A stretch of 64,000 nucleotides of DNA from Ascaphus truei (GCA_036426205.1 CM071573.1:76321371-76385370), one strand, 5' to 3'. Shown: positions 46,880-58,402, counted from the stretch's first letter. Translations and numbers: made by a program. Notes: generated by a model not told the origin, from the sequence alone.

Positions 46880-47544
46880 TAAGGGCCTTATTCAGAAAGC
46901 CTCGATAAGGCCCTTATCGAGCACTTATCGCCCAAAATGGGTACTCGTATTCAGATAGCCTCGATAAGTGCTCGATAACGGCCTGTATTGACGCAAAATT
47001 TTAGCACCATCCGAAATTCGCCAACTGAGCGGCGATCAGCCGCTTATCGACCATTTTCGGAGGGTTGATAAACTCGCACGATTCAGAGACCCGCGAGTCG
47101 GCTGTCGCGGCCTATCGCAGCCCATCGCAGCCCTAAAAGGCGTCGTTCTCCCCAAATCCAATTCACAACAAAAAATTTGGTCAATTGGTGGGGAGATGCG
47201 TCAATGAGCAGCGATGTGTCGGAACATAGAAAAAATCAGGCCCCTTTCCTGCCTTGGATTGATGCCGGGGGTCTCCGGAGCTGATAGCCATTAATAGCAG
47301 CTCCGGAGCCCCCCGGCATGCATCCGAGGCAGGAAACATGCATGTACAGCAACTTCATTACTTTAGCGGCTAACCGCTAAGGCAATGAAGGGGTTAAACA
47401 CCCATGCCAGGCTTACTGTAAAAACATACAGTACAATACTGTGGCTAGCGGGGGGGTGAAGGGGGAATTTGGCCCTTAGTGGCTGTTTAGGCATTGCGGG
47501 AGGGTTGCGGGGGGAGTTAACCCTTTCATTACCTTAGCGGTTAA

Positions 47545-47862
47545 AACAGGAAGCTCACGTACCTTGAAGGCCTCCAACAGCATCCTATGCCATCCGCCAT
47601 CAGGATCCGGCTCAGGTACCCCAATCTTCTTTTTTCTTTCTTTAATCACCTTCTTCTATCTTCATCTGTAACCATTTCTTGTTTTTCTTTATCTTCTTTC
47701 TTCATCTGTCAATCCAAAATACCCCACTTTAAATCCCAGCCGATGCTGTCTCGTCGGCTTCTTGGGCTCAAATGAGGCGTCACGGCCTTAAATATGGCTT
47801 GTGACATCACATTTACCCTCAAAATGGTTAACAGCCACCTGATTGGCTGTTAAAACCATGTT
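47545..47862 (-). promoter_or_regulatory. Promoter-like arm 1 of element D, leftward
   Basis: Inverted copy of 48084-48390. On the minus strand: CCAAT ('cagccaatcagg'), 'gtgatgtcac' (CRE with one change), 'catatttaaggccgtgacgc', 'tcatttgagcccaagaag', and a purine-rich leader. It ends at 'ccttcaag|gtacgtgag' (boundary 47562/47563), a strong splice-donor match. No long frame begins in it. Confidence 0.45.
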
Positions 47863-48083
47863 CCGACGTAAAAAAAAATTTTTTTGCCGTGACGTCACTT
47901 AAAGGGAATGCATGCCAGCCAATCAGAATGGCTGTGCTTCATTTGCCTTAAGATGACGTCACTAAATCCAAGAGATGGCGCTGTGTCACAAGGTATTTCA
48001 GCCAATCAGAGTGTGGAATTGGTACACACGTCTGATTGGCTGAAATACTATGTGACGCGGGACATGGTTAAGTCGAGAACTGG

Positions 48084-48425
48084 TTTTAACAGCCAATCAG
48101 GTGGCTGTTAACCATTTTGAGGGTAAATGTGACGTCACAAGCCCTATTTAAGGCGTGACGCCTCATTTGAGCCCAAGAAGCCGACGAGACAGGCACGGCG
48201 GGATTTAACATGGGTATTTTGGATGACAGATGAAGAAAGAAGATAAAGAAGAACAAGAAATGGTTACAGATGAAGATAGAGAAGGTGATTAAGAAGAAAA
48301 AAAGAAGATTGGGGTACCTGAGCCGGATCTTCATGGCGATGGCATAGGATGCTGTTGGAGGCCTTCAAGGTACGTGAGCTTCCTGTTACCCCGGGAGTCG
48401 GAGGGCCCACGCTTCTAATGGTAAG
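48084..48425 (+). promoter_or_regulatory. Promoter-like arm 2 of element D, rightward
   Basis: CCAAT at 48093-48097, perfect CRE TGACGTCA at 48130-48137, TATA-like TATTTAAG at 48145-48152, leader with GATGAAGAAAGAAGATAAAG, and donor-like AAG|GTACGTGAG at 48369/48370. Beyond the inverted repeat is a second donor-like site, ATG|GTAAGT at 48420/48421, which aligns with the donors in elements A and B. Spacing of CCAAT, CRE, TATA and leader is right for RNA polymerase II. Confidence 0.5.
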
Positions 48426-49247
48426 TATATTTCAAGTTTGTAAATGTCTCTTTTTACAGGTTTAATCTGTGGATGTGTTTTTTGATTTTTTGGGGGAGGC
48501 ACATTGACTGATAATATATTAATCAGTACCTTCTAGGGTACAGATTAAACATTATTATGACAATATTTGGGGGGGCATTTCTGCTGTTATTGTAGTGCTA
48601 TTTTTCATTAACTAAGCATAGATTAGTGGGACCGCATCACCATGTATAACAGAGAATTGTGTAAAGTGAGAGGTGCTCTGGAGGTTGGTTATAGTATTAA
48701 CAGTTTTGATCAAAGGCGATCAGAAAGGTTCCCCCTCTATTGAACACTCAACCTGGAAAGTCTAAAGTGGACTGAAAATCGCCCTGTAGTCATTACTTTT
48801 TAATAGTGTAGAGGTGGGGGGTTCCGGAGCTGAACCACGTTGGTTTTATGTCCGGGGACCCCCTGCTTCCCGAGATACAGGCACCTTTATGGGGCCTGTA
48901 TCTCGGGGAAACAGGGGTCCCGGACATAAAAAACACGTTGTTCACTCCCGGAGACCCCCTGACCCTCTACATATTAAAGAAATTTATATTTAAATAATTT
49001 TCGGGCGACATTTCAGCTGGGAGAGGCGGCTCTCTCAGAGCAGCTCTCTCTGCAGCAGAAATGAATCGCCGGTTTAGGCCTTTTCAGAGGCTCGATGCTG
49101 TCGCTGGCAGCAACTCGCCCATTTTGGGCATTTTGCAATCACTGGTAATCGAGCCTTTCTGAATACCGTGATAGCAACGCCCAAAAAACAGTCATTTTAA
49201 ATTCCCTGGTGATTTTTTTGATCAACCCTCTCTGAATAAGGCCCTAA

Positions 49248-49740
49248 GACCTTACAGTATAGAAACTGGTACATGAGCAGGGTGGGAAACAACCTACTGT
49301 GCTACTACAAATAGCATTTCCATTTATACCAGTACATACAAATATCAATTTTGGTACATATGCATGTCTCTGACAGGTCTACAACCCTGTCTTTCCCCAT
49401 TATCTGTTAGAATATGCTGCTTCCACTGCAGCCAGGGATTCTGGGTAATGACATGCAAATGAGCACAGTGAGCCACTGATTCTTGTCCATTTTCACATGG
49501 ATCCCTACAAGCTTGTACCTGCCTTATTACACAGATTTTCAGCACAGCCTGCATTAAAGACGTGCATAGCCAGTAACCCTACTCATATGGAGCTTTGCTG
49601 GTTCAGAATCAAATCCCCATATTGTATCCAAATGTCGACATATTTCACATTCACATTTTGAGGACATTAGGAAGAAGTAACATACTCATTTATCCTCCTC
49701 CCACTCCTCATCGCTTCTTCCATAAATACTCATTTTTTAG
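49248..49740. other. Unique non-coding sequence
   Basis: No recognised feature. Confidence 0.5.
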
Positions 49741-49744
49741 CTAC

Positions 49745-49880
49745 CTGTATGTATGTATGTTCTGTATGTATGTATGTATGTATGTTCTGTATGTATGTAT
49801 GTATGTATGTATGTATGTATGTTCTGTATGTATGTTCTGTATGCATGTATGTATGTATGTATGTCTTTATTTATACAGCT
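49745..49880 (-). repeat. (ATGT)n microsatellite at a LINE 3' tail
   Basis: Tandem ATGT with 'tctgt' interruptions ends in 'ctttatttatacagct', the complement of a LINE 3' tail '...gtataaataaag(ACAT)n'. The microsatellite thus probably grew from the tail repeat of a minus-strand LINE end. The Cys/Met/Tyr/Val-rich frames here are artefacts. Confidence 0.8.
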
Positions 49881-49886
49881 AAACAA

Positions 49887-49966
49887 ATAAACAAAGAAGG
49901 TTCCAGGGCACTACGGATTTTCAAAAAGGATTTAATAGAAGAGGCCCTGGAACCTTCTTTGTTTAT
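49887..49966. repeat. Hairpin of Penelope-like type
   Basis: Arms 'acaaagaaggttccagggc' and 'gccctggaaccttctttgt' are perfect inverted copies around a 34-bp loop with 'ggattttcaaaaagga'. Similar 'cagggcact...ggatttt' hairpins are found at ends of Penelope-like elements (recalled). Compare 53318-53454 ('ggcactttcggattttac'). Confidence 0.5.
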
Positions 49967-49971
49967 CTGCT

Positions 49972-50936
49972 TTGGAGTTTGTCACTGCCAGGAACTCCCC
50001 TGTTCCAGGAGCACCGATAACAGCAAGTATCTTTTGTATTTACATAATGGTGTGCAGCATTATTCTTGTCTTTATTTATACAGCACCATATTAGTACGCA
50101 CTTTGCAAAGTATGCACTTTGCCACATAAATATTAGTATACACTTTGCAAAGTAACTTTTTTTTTTAATCCCATTCCTGCCAGAAGGAACTGCCATTCAT
50201 TGGAAAGCAAGCAGTGCAAATACCCCGAGGCAGCAGAGGTGTTAGCTGGCAAATTGGCATTTCTAATGCACTGCTCTTGCCTCAACTTTCTCTGTAGATA
50301 GCTTGATGAGGACTTTATGAATAGAAATTCAATTCCCATCCTCTTATCTACCTGCAGCATGTTTACTCACAGGGGAATGGTACAGCATTTGGGAGGACAT
50401 GGCGAAATTGAAACGGGGGGGAACAACAAATATGCAAAGAATCTCTTGGACTTCATCAAATGTTTCTCCAGCTTCTGGGAATTGGGTGTGAGGAAGAATG
50501 ATGGCATAGGAATAAGTACAATATATGGATTCACAGGCTACACATTCCATTAGCAAAGAGGAGGCGATGACAGTTTGTTGCAGGAAAGGAGAGTTTGAGG
50601 GCGTAGTTGAATATATTTGTCCACGCGGGACACTGGTTTATGTAGAACATTAATCAATGTCAATACAATATATAAACTTACATGAAAAGGGGGGCACTTG
50701 TATGCATTTATGGGAAATGTTATGATAGATGTACAGCATGTTCCCATATTTAAAACACTTATTACAAATGTTGCATACGTTACATTTTAATTGCGTTTAT
50801 AACATACAGAAGGTATATCATAACATAGAACTACTGCATTAGTTATCTGCTGTGTTTTCATTTCAAATTGTTCCTCGTGAAAAGTCCTGTTTCTACATTG
50901 AAATGTTGACTAAAAAAAAAATCATTCATTTGATGT
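49972..50936. other. Unique; LINE-tail fragment near 50068
   Basis: 'tgtctttatttatacagcac' near 50068 is another complement of a LINE 3' tail. 'ctttgcaaagta' recurs three times at 50098-50155. Otherwise unassigned. Confidence 0.4.
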
Positions 50937-50980
50937 GGTCTGTTGGTGGTCTGTTGGTGGTCTGTTGGTGGTCTGTTGGT
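50937..50980. repeat. 11-bp tandem repeat, four copies
   Basis: 'ggtctgttggt' is repeated four times without change. Confidence 0.9.
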
Positions 50981-51077
50981 GGGCCGTGGTTTAGTCAGCC
51001 TGTGAGAAATTTAGAAACGTTAGTATTGAAAGTGCAGTATCAGCAGCAGAGTGCAGCAAACACAAACGGTCTATGTA

Positions 51078-51476
51078 CAGATGCAGCGGACGTTATTCGA
51101 ACACTTCACGCGTTGTATACCTCGGAATACCTATGTCATGGCGCGTGATTTCTTCCAACGTTACCGCCTTGCCTTAAGACGCGTGTTGACTGGTGTTTTT
51201 ATCGAGTGCAGAAAATGGCAGTTTAGTGTTTTGGTTTTTAAACCCCTGCAAATTGGCACAGTAGCACAGTACTGTACACATTACAATTCATTCATTTCTG
51301 TCATGGATACGCGAAGAATTGCACCCAGAGAAATCAGAATCCATGAAATTCAAACAAATCAACCGCGGTAAACACAGGAGTGCCTGGTGTGATTGGCGGT
51401 GTGAATGCCATGTGGAAAACAGCAGAGCACATGAAAATGGCTCCGTGAAATGTTTGAATAACGGCCGCTGCATCTG
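51078..51476. mobile_element. Mariner-type MITE, 399 bp, TA flanked
   Basis: Ends CAGATGCAGCGGACGTTATT and AATAACGGCCGCTGCATCTG are inverted copies. Pairing continues through 'cgaacacttcac' and 'gtgaaatgtttg'. TA lies on each side (51076-51077, 51477-51478). The 106-codon frame across it (51051-51371) has no transposase motif. Confidence 0.7.
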
Positions 51477-51633
51477 TACAGGTATCAGACCTCACAAATT
51501 GGTGTGCTTCTTCAAATATAACATTACAGTATGTCAGAGGATGTGTTACTTTGCATCAATGTATCATTATTTTGTACCCAATTATTTGCATTGATTGTAG
51601 TTCGTTTTAGAGTAAACAAAGCTACAGGGGTAC

Positions 51634-51663
51634 CCCTGATGAAGCTCTATGATAAGGGCGAAA
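51634..51663 (+). ncRNA. Hammerhead-like motif, core not canonical
   Basis: CTGATGA (51636-51642) is followed, after one extra A, by a 4-bp stem GCTC (51644-51647) / GGGC (51656-51659) and then GAAA (51660-51663). This resembles hammerhead motifs known from Penelope-like elements. The extra A between CTGATGA and stem II and the unclear outer stems argue against activity. It may be only a structural relic. Confidence 0.2.
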
Positions 51664-52440
51664 TGCGTAGGGTGATTTTAGACTACTTTAAAGAGTTTAT
51701 TTTGACATCAGAGGTAGAAATCCTTCGTCCCTGGAAGACGGACTCTCCTTCTCTGCTTACTATGATAGCAGTTGTGACATCATCAGAATGCACGGGCCCA
51801 CGAACAGCTGAGCAGACAGAGAGACGGGCCCCGCGAAGATACAGCATTCCTTCCCCTGACTGAGTAGTCTAAGTGGCCCTGACTATTTGTCTAACTGTAA
51901 GTCATTCCTTTATTTCTGCTTGTGAAATACAAACGTTTCTGCACTATCTTTGCCTTCCTTTCTTTTCCACACACTGGAAGCCTGGTGTATCCTGCAACAT
52001 CCACTGTGCCACAGATCAGCAGCTACATGTGGAGATGTATCTCTTAAAGCCCGTATTTGGACTGCAGCATGTGAATGGGATACCTGCTATTTCTGCATAT
52101 ATTTTTTTTTTAAATCGGTGCTCTAATTGTTGATTCTCTGCATTAGATTGTGTTTTTTTTCCTCTTTTTTTTTCCCCCTGGTAGCCTTGTGCTTTGTTTA
52201 TTCTAAAACCAGTCCTGTTTTTGATGCCTGAAAACATAATTGCATACATTGGTTCTTTCTTACTGAGCACTCCCACTATAAATATTTGTATTCACATATC
52301 ACATTTGCATGATCTTTTATTTATGTATTTATTCACTAGTACATTTCTACGCTTGCTCCATTTTTCTTCACGTTATTTAATGTAGTTGTACTGTATGTAT
52401 TTAAAGGAGAAATTCATGCACTTTTTTTTATGATTGTTTT
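51664..52440. other. Unique non-coding sequence
   Basis: No further feature recognised. The 110-codon frame 51531-51863 has no domain. Confidence 0.45.
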
Positions 52441-52449
52441 TTTTAACAT

Positions 52450-52785
52450 AGGATTGAAACAAGGGGATCTCCTGGTACTGAACCCCATTAATTTCAGCTC
52501 CGGGGACCCCCTGCTTCCCGAGAAACAAACCTCCAAAGGGGGTGCCAGTATCTACGCAAAGTTTAAAGCTCCCGTATCACGCGGGAAAATAGGAAGCCGA
52601 ACCAAAAGATGTCATGGGTTCCTACTGGGCCACAGGGTCAAGGAACTTTGAAGCTCCACCATTATATGATCCCTGCTAGCCAAGCAGATTTAACACATTT
52701 AAGTATCTCAGGAAGCACGGGGTCCCCTGGTGCGAAAATTAATGGGGTTCAGCTCCAGAGACCATTTATATGTTAATAAAATTGA
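52450..52785. repeat. Diverged foldback of the 15009 family
   Basis: 'taggattgaaacaaggggat', 'tcagctccggggaccccctg', 'ggaagccgaacc' and 'attaatggggttcagctcca' follow the order of the foldback at 15009-15610, with a partly damaged right arm. Confidence 0.6.
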
Positions 52786-53317
52786 ATTGCTGCGTTAAAG
52801 CAGTAGTGCACAGATCGACTTTTTTTGCGGTTTATTTTTTTCTAAGAAAGATTTTCTTGTACTTTTCAAGCCATTTACATTTTTTAAATCTTAAGCTTCG
52901 TGTAGGAGATGTAATGGTTTGAAATACTGTGTCTGGAGGCATGACATAACATGCACAAGGGGCAAAATACTTACATTGTATCAGTTAAACTCACCGAGGC
53001 TTCTGGGGGAGATTGCTGCTGTAAGAAGGTACAGTACAGTATGTGGAAGTTATGCAGAGCCAATGGAGGAATTAATTATGGCCAAATTTAGACTTTAGAT
53101 GTTATTGCATAAATTTAATTTCAGAAAGTAGAACTTGATTTTTTATTTCTGTGCAACAGAGTCACAAATAACTGTTCTTAAAATATGATAAAAGAAAAGA
53201 CAGATGCAGCATCTGTAGAAAACCATACACCATAAGTAGAAAAAGTAACAGCAATACAGTTAGCGGTGCTCCTGTGTGGGAAGGATAGCCTGCAGTTAAT
53301 CCAATGAACATACAGTA
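52786..53317. other. Unique non-coding sequence
   Basis: No recognised feature. Confidence 0.5.
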
Positions 53318-53454
53318 GTATGGAGAAGCAATCCATGGCACTTTCGGATTTTACTTAATCTAATCTATTGCAGCCAATAATTATAATAATAATATTGGCT
53401 GCAATAAATTAGATTAAGTAAAATACGAAAGTGCCTTGTGTTGCTTCTCCATAC
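53318..53454. repeat. Near-perfect hairpin, 137 bp
   Basis: 'gtatggagaagcaa' to 'ttgcagccaataatta' and its inverted copy, ending 'ttgcttctccatac', adjoin with almost no loop. A precursor transcript would fold into a ~65-bp stem. The likely origin is a Penelope-like terminal inverted segment ('ggcactttcggattttac'), as at 49887; a miRNA-like hairpin cannot be excluded but has no other support. Confidence 0.6.
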
Positions 53455-53649
53455 CTAAAATATTATAAACATTATTAAAGAATATTACGTTAGCAGCATT
53501 GGAGATAAGTAATTTTTACGTCTTGTGCAACTACAGTATAAGTCTGTGCATAAACATTGCGTTTGTGAGAATAACTACATCAGTGTACAAACCCTATAAC
53601 ATTTTGTTTTGGAGGCCTTAAGTCTGCAACAACTCTGCATAGAAGAAGC

Positions 53650-54380
53650 AAGCTCTGTAACATCGTGAGTGAGGAAGCAAGCCGCCAGCACACTGAGAGG
53701 AAAAGAAAGCACAAATATAACAGAGAAAAAAAATCAACATTCTCATTGACGCTCTACATTTGGGAGCATTAAGACAAGCTCTTTGGAAAGGCCTCAGTGA
53801 GAACCTCAGGGGCGGGGAAAATGGCAACATGGAAAGCTGCCTGCAGAAAAGTCAATGCTATAGATCCAACCTAGCGCAATGTGGAAGAACTCAAGAAAAG
53901 ATGGCATGACTGCGGGTAGAGGCTCAAACAAAAGCTCGCTGATTTTTTCAAACATGCTTATGTGGAGTTCACACGCTCAGAGAACAGGGTCATGGACATC
54001 TTCACCATTGGCCATATAAGATTCATTGACACTAGTGCTGCTGAGAAAGGTACTGTAGGACAAATCTTTTATATATACTTTATACAATAATGTTCTCAGA
54101 ATCAAACATGGGCTTGATTTGGGTTTACTATATCACTTTTATTATAAGTACAAGTTATTTCAGCAGTACTTATATGTACTTATAATCATATAAAAAAATA
54201 TTAACATTATCTACATATTTTTTCTTACTCTAATTGGAATCCTCAATATATCAGATGGCGCAAGAAGAAATGGCCATCCAGAACCTGGAACCAAAACAAG
54301 AAGAACAAGTCAAGAAGGGGTCAGAGCAGACACATAATCTGTTCCATCACCTCAACAAAAGACGACACAGGACATTGTAA
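53650..54380 (+). pseudogene. Decayed SANT/Myb-like DNA-binding gene
   Basis: A plus-strand frame reads, with stops, 'KLFGKASVRT', 'WKAACRKVNAID', then 'RNVEELKKRWHDC' and 'RLKQKLADFFKHA' (about 53770-53960). The pattern 'W...(C)..VNA' then 'R..EE.KKRWHD...R.K.KLA' fits the trihelix/SANT-like domain of MSANTD/NAIF1-type proteins and of the Myb-like protein of Harbinger transposons. Two in-frame stops ('DPT*R', 'CG*R') and one further upstream break it. A donor-like site follows 'SAAEK' (54055) and an acceptor-like 'tatatcag' precedes a second open piece (54255-54380). It could derive from a Harbinger element or a host gene copy. Confidence 0.55.
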
Positions 54381-56595
54381 ATTTTGATACTACAATCTAC
54401 TCTTACATCTAATACCACTCTATCAAACGTCAACATGGTGGAAGTACAGAGGCAGGAACCATCATTGCTCCACCGTTAGCAACACCAAAACAAAATCTAA
54501 CAAGTTATAGGCAATAAGCTCTTATTTTGTTCGGGTAGGGTGCTAACTCAGTTGGGTTAAAACCATGTACTATTTAAGACAACTACAAATCTTCATAGGC
54601 AGTGGTATAGATGTACTCATTCTAAGAAAGAGTGCTCAGAAATGTTTACTCATATTCTTGAAAGACGAGACCTGCTGTAAATATGAGTTCTTGCAAATCC
54701 AGATTGCTTTCTGAGTCCACTCCTTACTTACTAGGTCATACTGCTCCTAATTATACCAACTAGATCAGTCTACCCACACTGAGTTACAGCCCACACCATT
54801 GCAGGAAAGTTACGGGTAAAGGTGCAACAAAGCCAGAAGATCCAATTAAAATAATGGTAAAATTAGTCTTTATTTGGTATACATTTGAATTGTTTGTCCA
54901 TGTTTAGCTGTCAGTCATTTCCCTTATTCTTCTGGGGACCTTTACAAATACCTCATTTGTACCTAATTTGCACATTTAGTTGTGGGCTGAGTCACATGCC
55001 AATTAATTTTAGATAGAAAAAACTGTTATTAGAGCAACATTAGATTGTTTTTTGTTTTTCTCTGTGTTGGAACGTGGACTCTGGATGCCCCATAAAAGAG
55101 GCTGAGTATGACCTGGTGTGCTTCTGTTTCTTTGAGTTCATGCACACAAAGGTCAATGTTCAGTGTGAGGATAGCAGACTGCAGAGGTCACGAAGGCTGG
55201 AGGAAAAAGACAGAATACATGATCTAGGTACTAGCTGTACACACTGAATACAAAGGAAAGAAGAAGCTCCCCTTATACATATTAATCCAAATGAATGCAG
55301 AAGATAAAGAATGTATGGGAAATTGATCACAGAAGATAAAGCCAGGGCAGAGATAGCATGTGCAAGTATAATGTGAGAATGAAGTAGGGATAAGACTTTT
55401 TCAAGTATATATATATATTAGAGCTCTGGAAGAGATTCTTTGTCTAGAGCAAGGTGCTTATCCTCATCATACTGATATAAGTAACACCAGGTTTATATAT
55501 GACCTTAACTAAAGTTAATCCCTGTGCTGTTATTGTAATGCCTCCTTTGCATATAATTTGCATGACAATATCACTAGCAGTCGTTATGGTTAAACCAATG
55601 CTGTTTATGGGAGAAAATATGACCTAACGTTACGTTATTTACCTTTCAAAATATGTGGTTGGGCTTAACGTGACATTACATGAGATGTGTGTGTCTGGGC
55701 CTAGGGACATGTTCCACCCTGGTAATAATTAATCATGTAATAATAATTTCCTGTAGGGATATCATTTTATCCCCACTTAGAAAAATGTAACTGCCATGAA
55801 CCTTTCCGTCCTATCAAACGAAAAGAGTCTCATCATAAAAATGTGTTACTTTCAATGCAGACAGAACAAACAGTTAGTTATTCACACAGCACCAGCATGG
55901 TCTGCTTTATTGCAGGCCGATCCAGCATCACACACATTTGTCTTGTTGTTGGGTAAATCTTTTGCCAGGTTAACCATCCCGAAATCTTGTGTTAAAATAT
56001 GTGCAACTTCAGAAATAATCATCTGTTCTGTGTATTTATAGCATGACAATGCTAGGGAGACCGGTGCTAACACAAAGACATGAGGAATTGGGCTGAGGAA
56101 AAATGATTAACTTCCCTCAATATGCTTATTTATGCTTCTCTAAGCCACAACCTACCCTGTTGTCTACCTGTCAATGTCCTCAAAGTGTTTCTCATGAACC
56201 ATGCTCCGCAGAGGCACTAAATAAAGTATTGTTTTGAAAGCACAAGTCATTCATTTTCCTCTCTGTCTTTTGATTTACAGAAAAAAAAAAAACCTTTCCT
56301 CTAACTTGTATTTTGAGTCACTGCATATAATTGTATATTGCCCACAGGACAAACACGAGGACAGCTGCAAGACCAAGAAGGACACACACCTCAACACATT
56401 GGTGAAGAGTAGACATTGACAACATTGGAACAAGACCACAAGCAGATGCTGTTGCACTGTACTTGTGGCCTTGCTGAGCGTTCCTTGTGACCCAGATCAC
56501 AAGGGAAATATAATATTAAATCAAAGCTCCTGATTCCCAGTATTCTCTTAGATTTACTACTTTCTATTAATGAAACAATGGCAGCGTGTTAATGC
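54381..56595. other. Unique non-coding sequence
   Basis: About 2.2 kb with no element I recognise. Short frames near 55796-56073 and 56234-56500 lack domains. Confidence 0.5.
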
Positions 56596-56599
56596 AAAG

Positions 56600-56916
56600 A
56601 GGGGGTTGCAGTTGCAGAGGCCCCGCGCTCTTCCCTGAGGCACTTAAATAAAATGTTGGGGGAATCGCTGAGGCCTCTGCAACTCACTTACCGGGATTCA
56701 GAAGAGCTGCTGTGACGCGTCGCCATGGCAACGCGGCATCAAATGACACCACTGTGTCATGCGGACTGACATCACACGTCCGTATCCATGGCAACGGTGT
56801 CACGTGGCGTCACGTCACGTGACCCCTCTACATCATTTGACGCCGCCAAACAAGCTAAGTTTGGCACGAGAGCAAGAGGGAGCAGGCAGGGGGGCGCAAA
56901 AGTTTGCGCTCCCCTG
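56600..56916. mobile_element. hAT-type MITE fragment
   Basis: The right end 'gcaaaagtttgcgctcccctg' is the inverted form of the CAGGAGTGCGCAAAC end at 32326. The interior shares 'ttgcagaggcc' and 'catttgacgccgcc' with 7139-8066 and 32326-32896 and has several 'gtcacgtgac'-type sites. The left end is missing. Confidence 0.6.
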
Positions 56917-57500
56917 GGTTAGAGGTCAAGCAGGTAGAGGATAAGAGCTAACATAGTTATTATAGTTAAGAAGCTAATATAGTTAAGGTCCGAATATTGT
57001 CTGGTACACGGAGAGACAGTAAACAGGAAGTGGCAGCAAGCTAGATAACTGGAGAAACCCCAATAATTAGGCAAACGGGAACAGTAAAGGAAGGTTTATA
57101 AAGGCCTGGGTGCTGGTGGGGAACAAGTGTCGGTCATAAGGTAATCAGCAGCTTCACAGCAAAAAGCTTCAAAATATAGAAGTAGAAAAAGCCAAAATCA
57201 TCACACTCACATGATGATATATGTTGAAATAAGGCGGTGAAGAAGTCAGACCTCTTAAGGTGGTAACTGGAACCTCAGTATTGCAGGGATAGGATGGGGG
57301 TCAGAGATCCAGTATAGTATTAGACCTCAGATCCTCCGCTCAAAGAAATGAGAGAAAACGGGCCACAGAGCACATATGCCATTTTACTAAAACCATTTTA
57401 CTACTGGTCCTGCTCCACTCCCTACGCCTTTCGTTCTGTAGGATTGTCCTCCTGCCCCAGAGACCAGCCAACCACTTATGTTATGCTAGCTCCGGCTGAA
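56917..57500. other. Unassigned sequence
   Basis: A TATA-like 'gtttataaaggcctgggtgc' near 57095 suggests a promoter or LTR piece, but I see no boundaries. Confidence 0.3.
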
Positions 57501-57700
57501 ACCCAATATGTCGGTTTAGAGTTCCCGCCGTCCCGTGAGTCGATAGGAAGCCACGCCATTATTCCTCGCGGCTTCCTGTGGTCTGCATGACACAGGAGCT
57601 TTACATGTAACACACATAAAGGTTATGTGTACGTATCTAGGGAAGCAATGGGTCCCCAGAGCTGAAATGAACATGGCTCATATCCGGAGACCCCCATCTA
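57501..57700. repeat. Fragment of the 15009-type foldback
   Basis: 'gataggaagccacgcc', 'ggtccccagagctgaaatga' and 'ccggagaccccc' follow the arm order of that family; only one arm is recognisable. Confidence 0.5.
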
Positions 57701-58402
57701 CAAACCCAAGGGGAAACCCCTTCTAATTTTTTATAAAAGACACGGCACCTTTAACATCAAAATGTCATGTTAACCTGTTCAATCACAGTCCGCAGAGTCA
57801 TCTCTTATCAGTGTTCATCTGAAAACATCATACATCCTTTGGAGAGATTCTGCACACTGTTACCTTATGAGACGAAGAGGAATCGTGCCAAGTTTTAGAA
57901 GGAAAAGGAAAATCCTGCCACTGCTTTCATCTTCTTGCCTCAGGCACGAGGGCAGCAGGTTACGGGTAATCTAAAGCATTCTTAAAGAGCACCTTAATGT
58001 CTCTCAGAACATTTTTAATAGATTTCAATCAGAATGGCACAGATACATCTGAATTATTCTTCATTTACAGGCTTTTGAATTTCACGATCATTTTAATAGG
58101 ATAAGATGCAGATATCTTTATAAATGAAGCTAAAAATAATAATAATTGACAAGCAGATCTTTTCCCCGTCCTCACTGTCCTATTAAATTGTGGCATTCTT
58201 TGCTGTGATATCAATATTATGTTCTTAATGCGGTGTGTCCTTATTCTTATAATGTGTCACATAACATTTGGTAGTAATTGAGCGACCACACAATATGCAC
58301 AAATAAGCCATAAATCTGCACTACAAATAACTCAATTTCACATGCAAAATAATTAAGTGAACACTCTTTATGAATTGTACTTAATATATACATATAGAGT
58401 GG
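57701..58402. other. Unique non-coding sequence
   Basis: AT-rich; nothing recognised. Confidence 0.5.

Larger units (their letters stand above)
46883..49244. mobile_element. Complete PIF/Harbinger-like foldback element D, 2362 bp
   Basis: Ends GGGCCTTATTCAGA and TCTGAATAAGGCCC are perfect inverted copies of 14 bp, and TAA lies on both sides (46880-46882, 49245-49247). This is the PIF/Harbinger signature. Left subterminal part: 'cctcgataagtgctcgataa' repeats. Right: 'ctggtaatcgagcc' and 'gtgatagcaacgcc'. Then 'ggtctccggagctgat' palindromes (47270, 48830) and, at the centre, two ~320-bp inverted copies of a promoter-like block. No transposase or Myb-like gene is present, so it depends on other copies for movement. 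Confidence 0.8.

Noticed and set aside
49595..50129. Met/Tyr/Cys-rich frames of 95-126 codons
   Set aside because: ATGT microsatellite read in frame.
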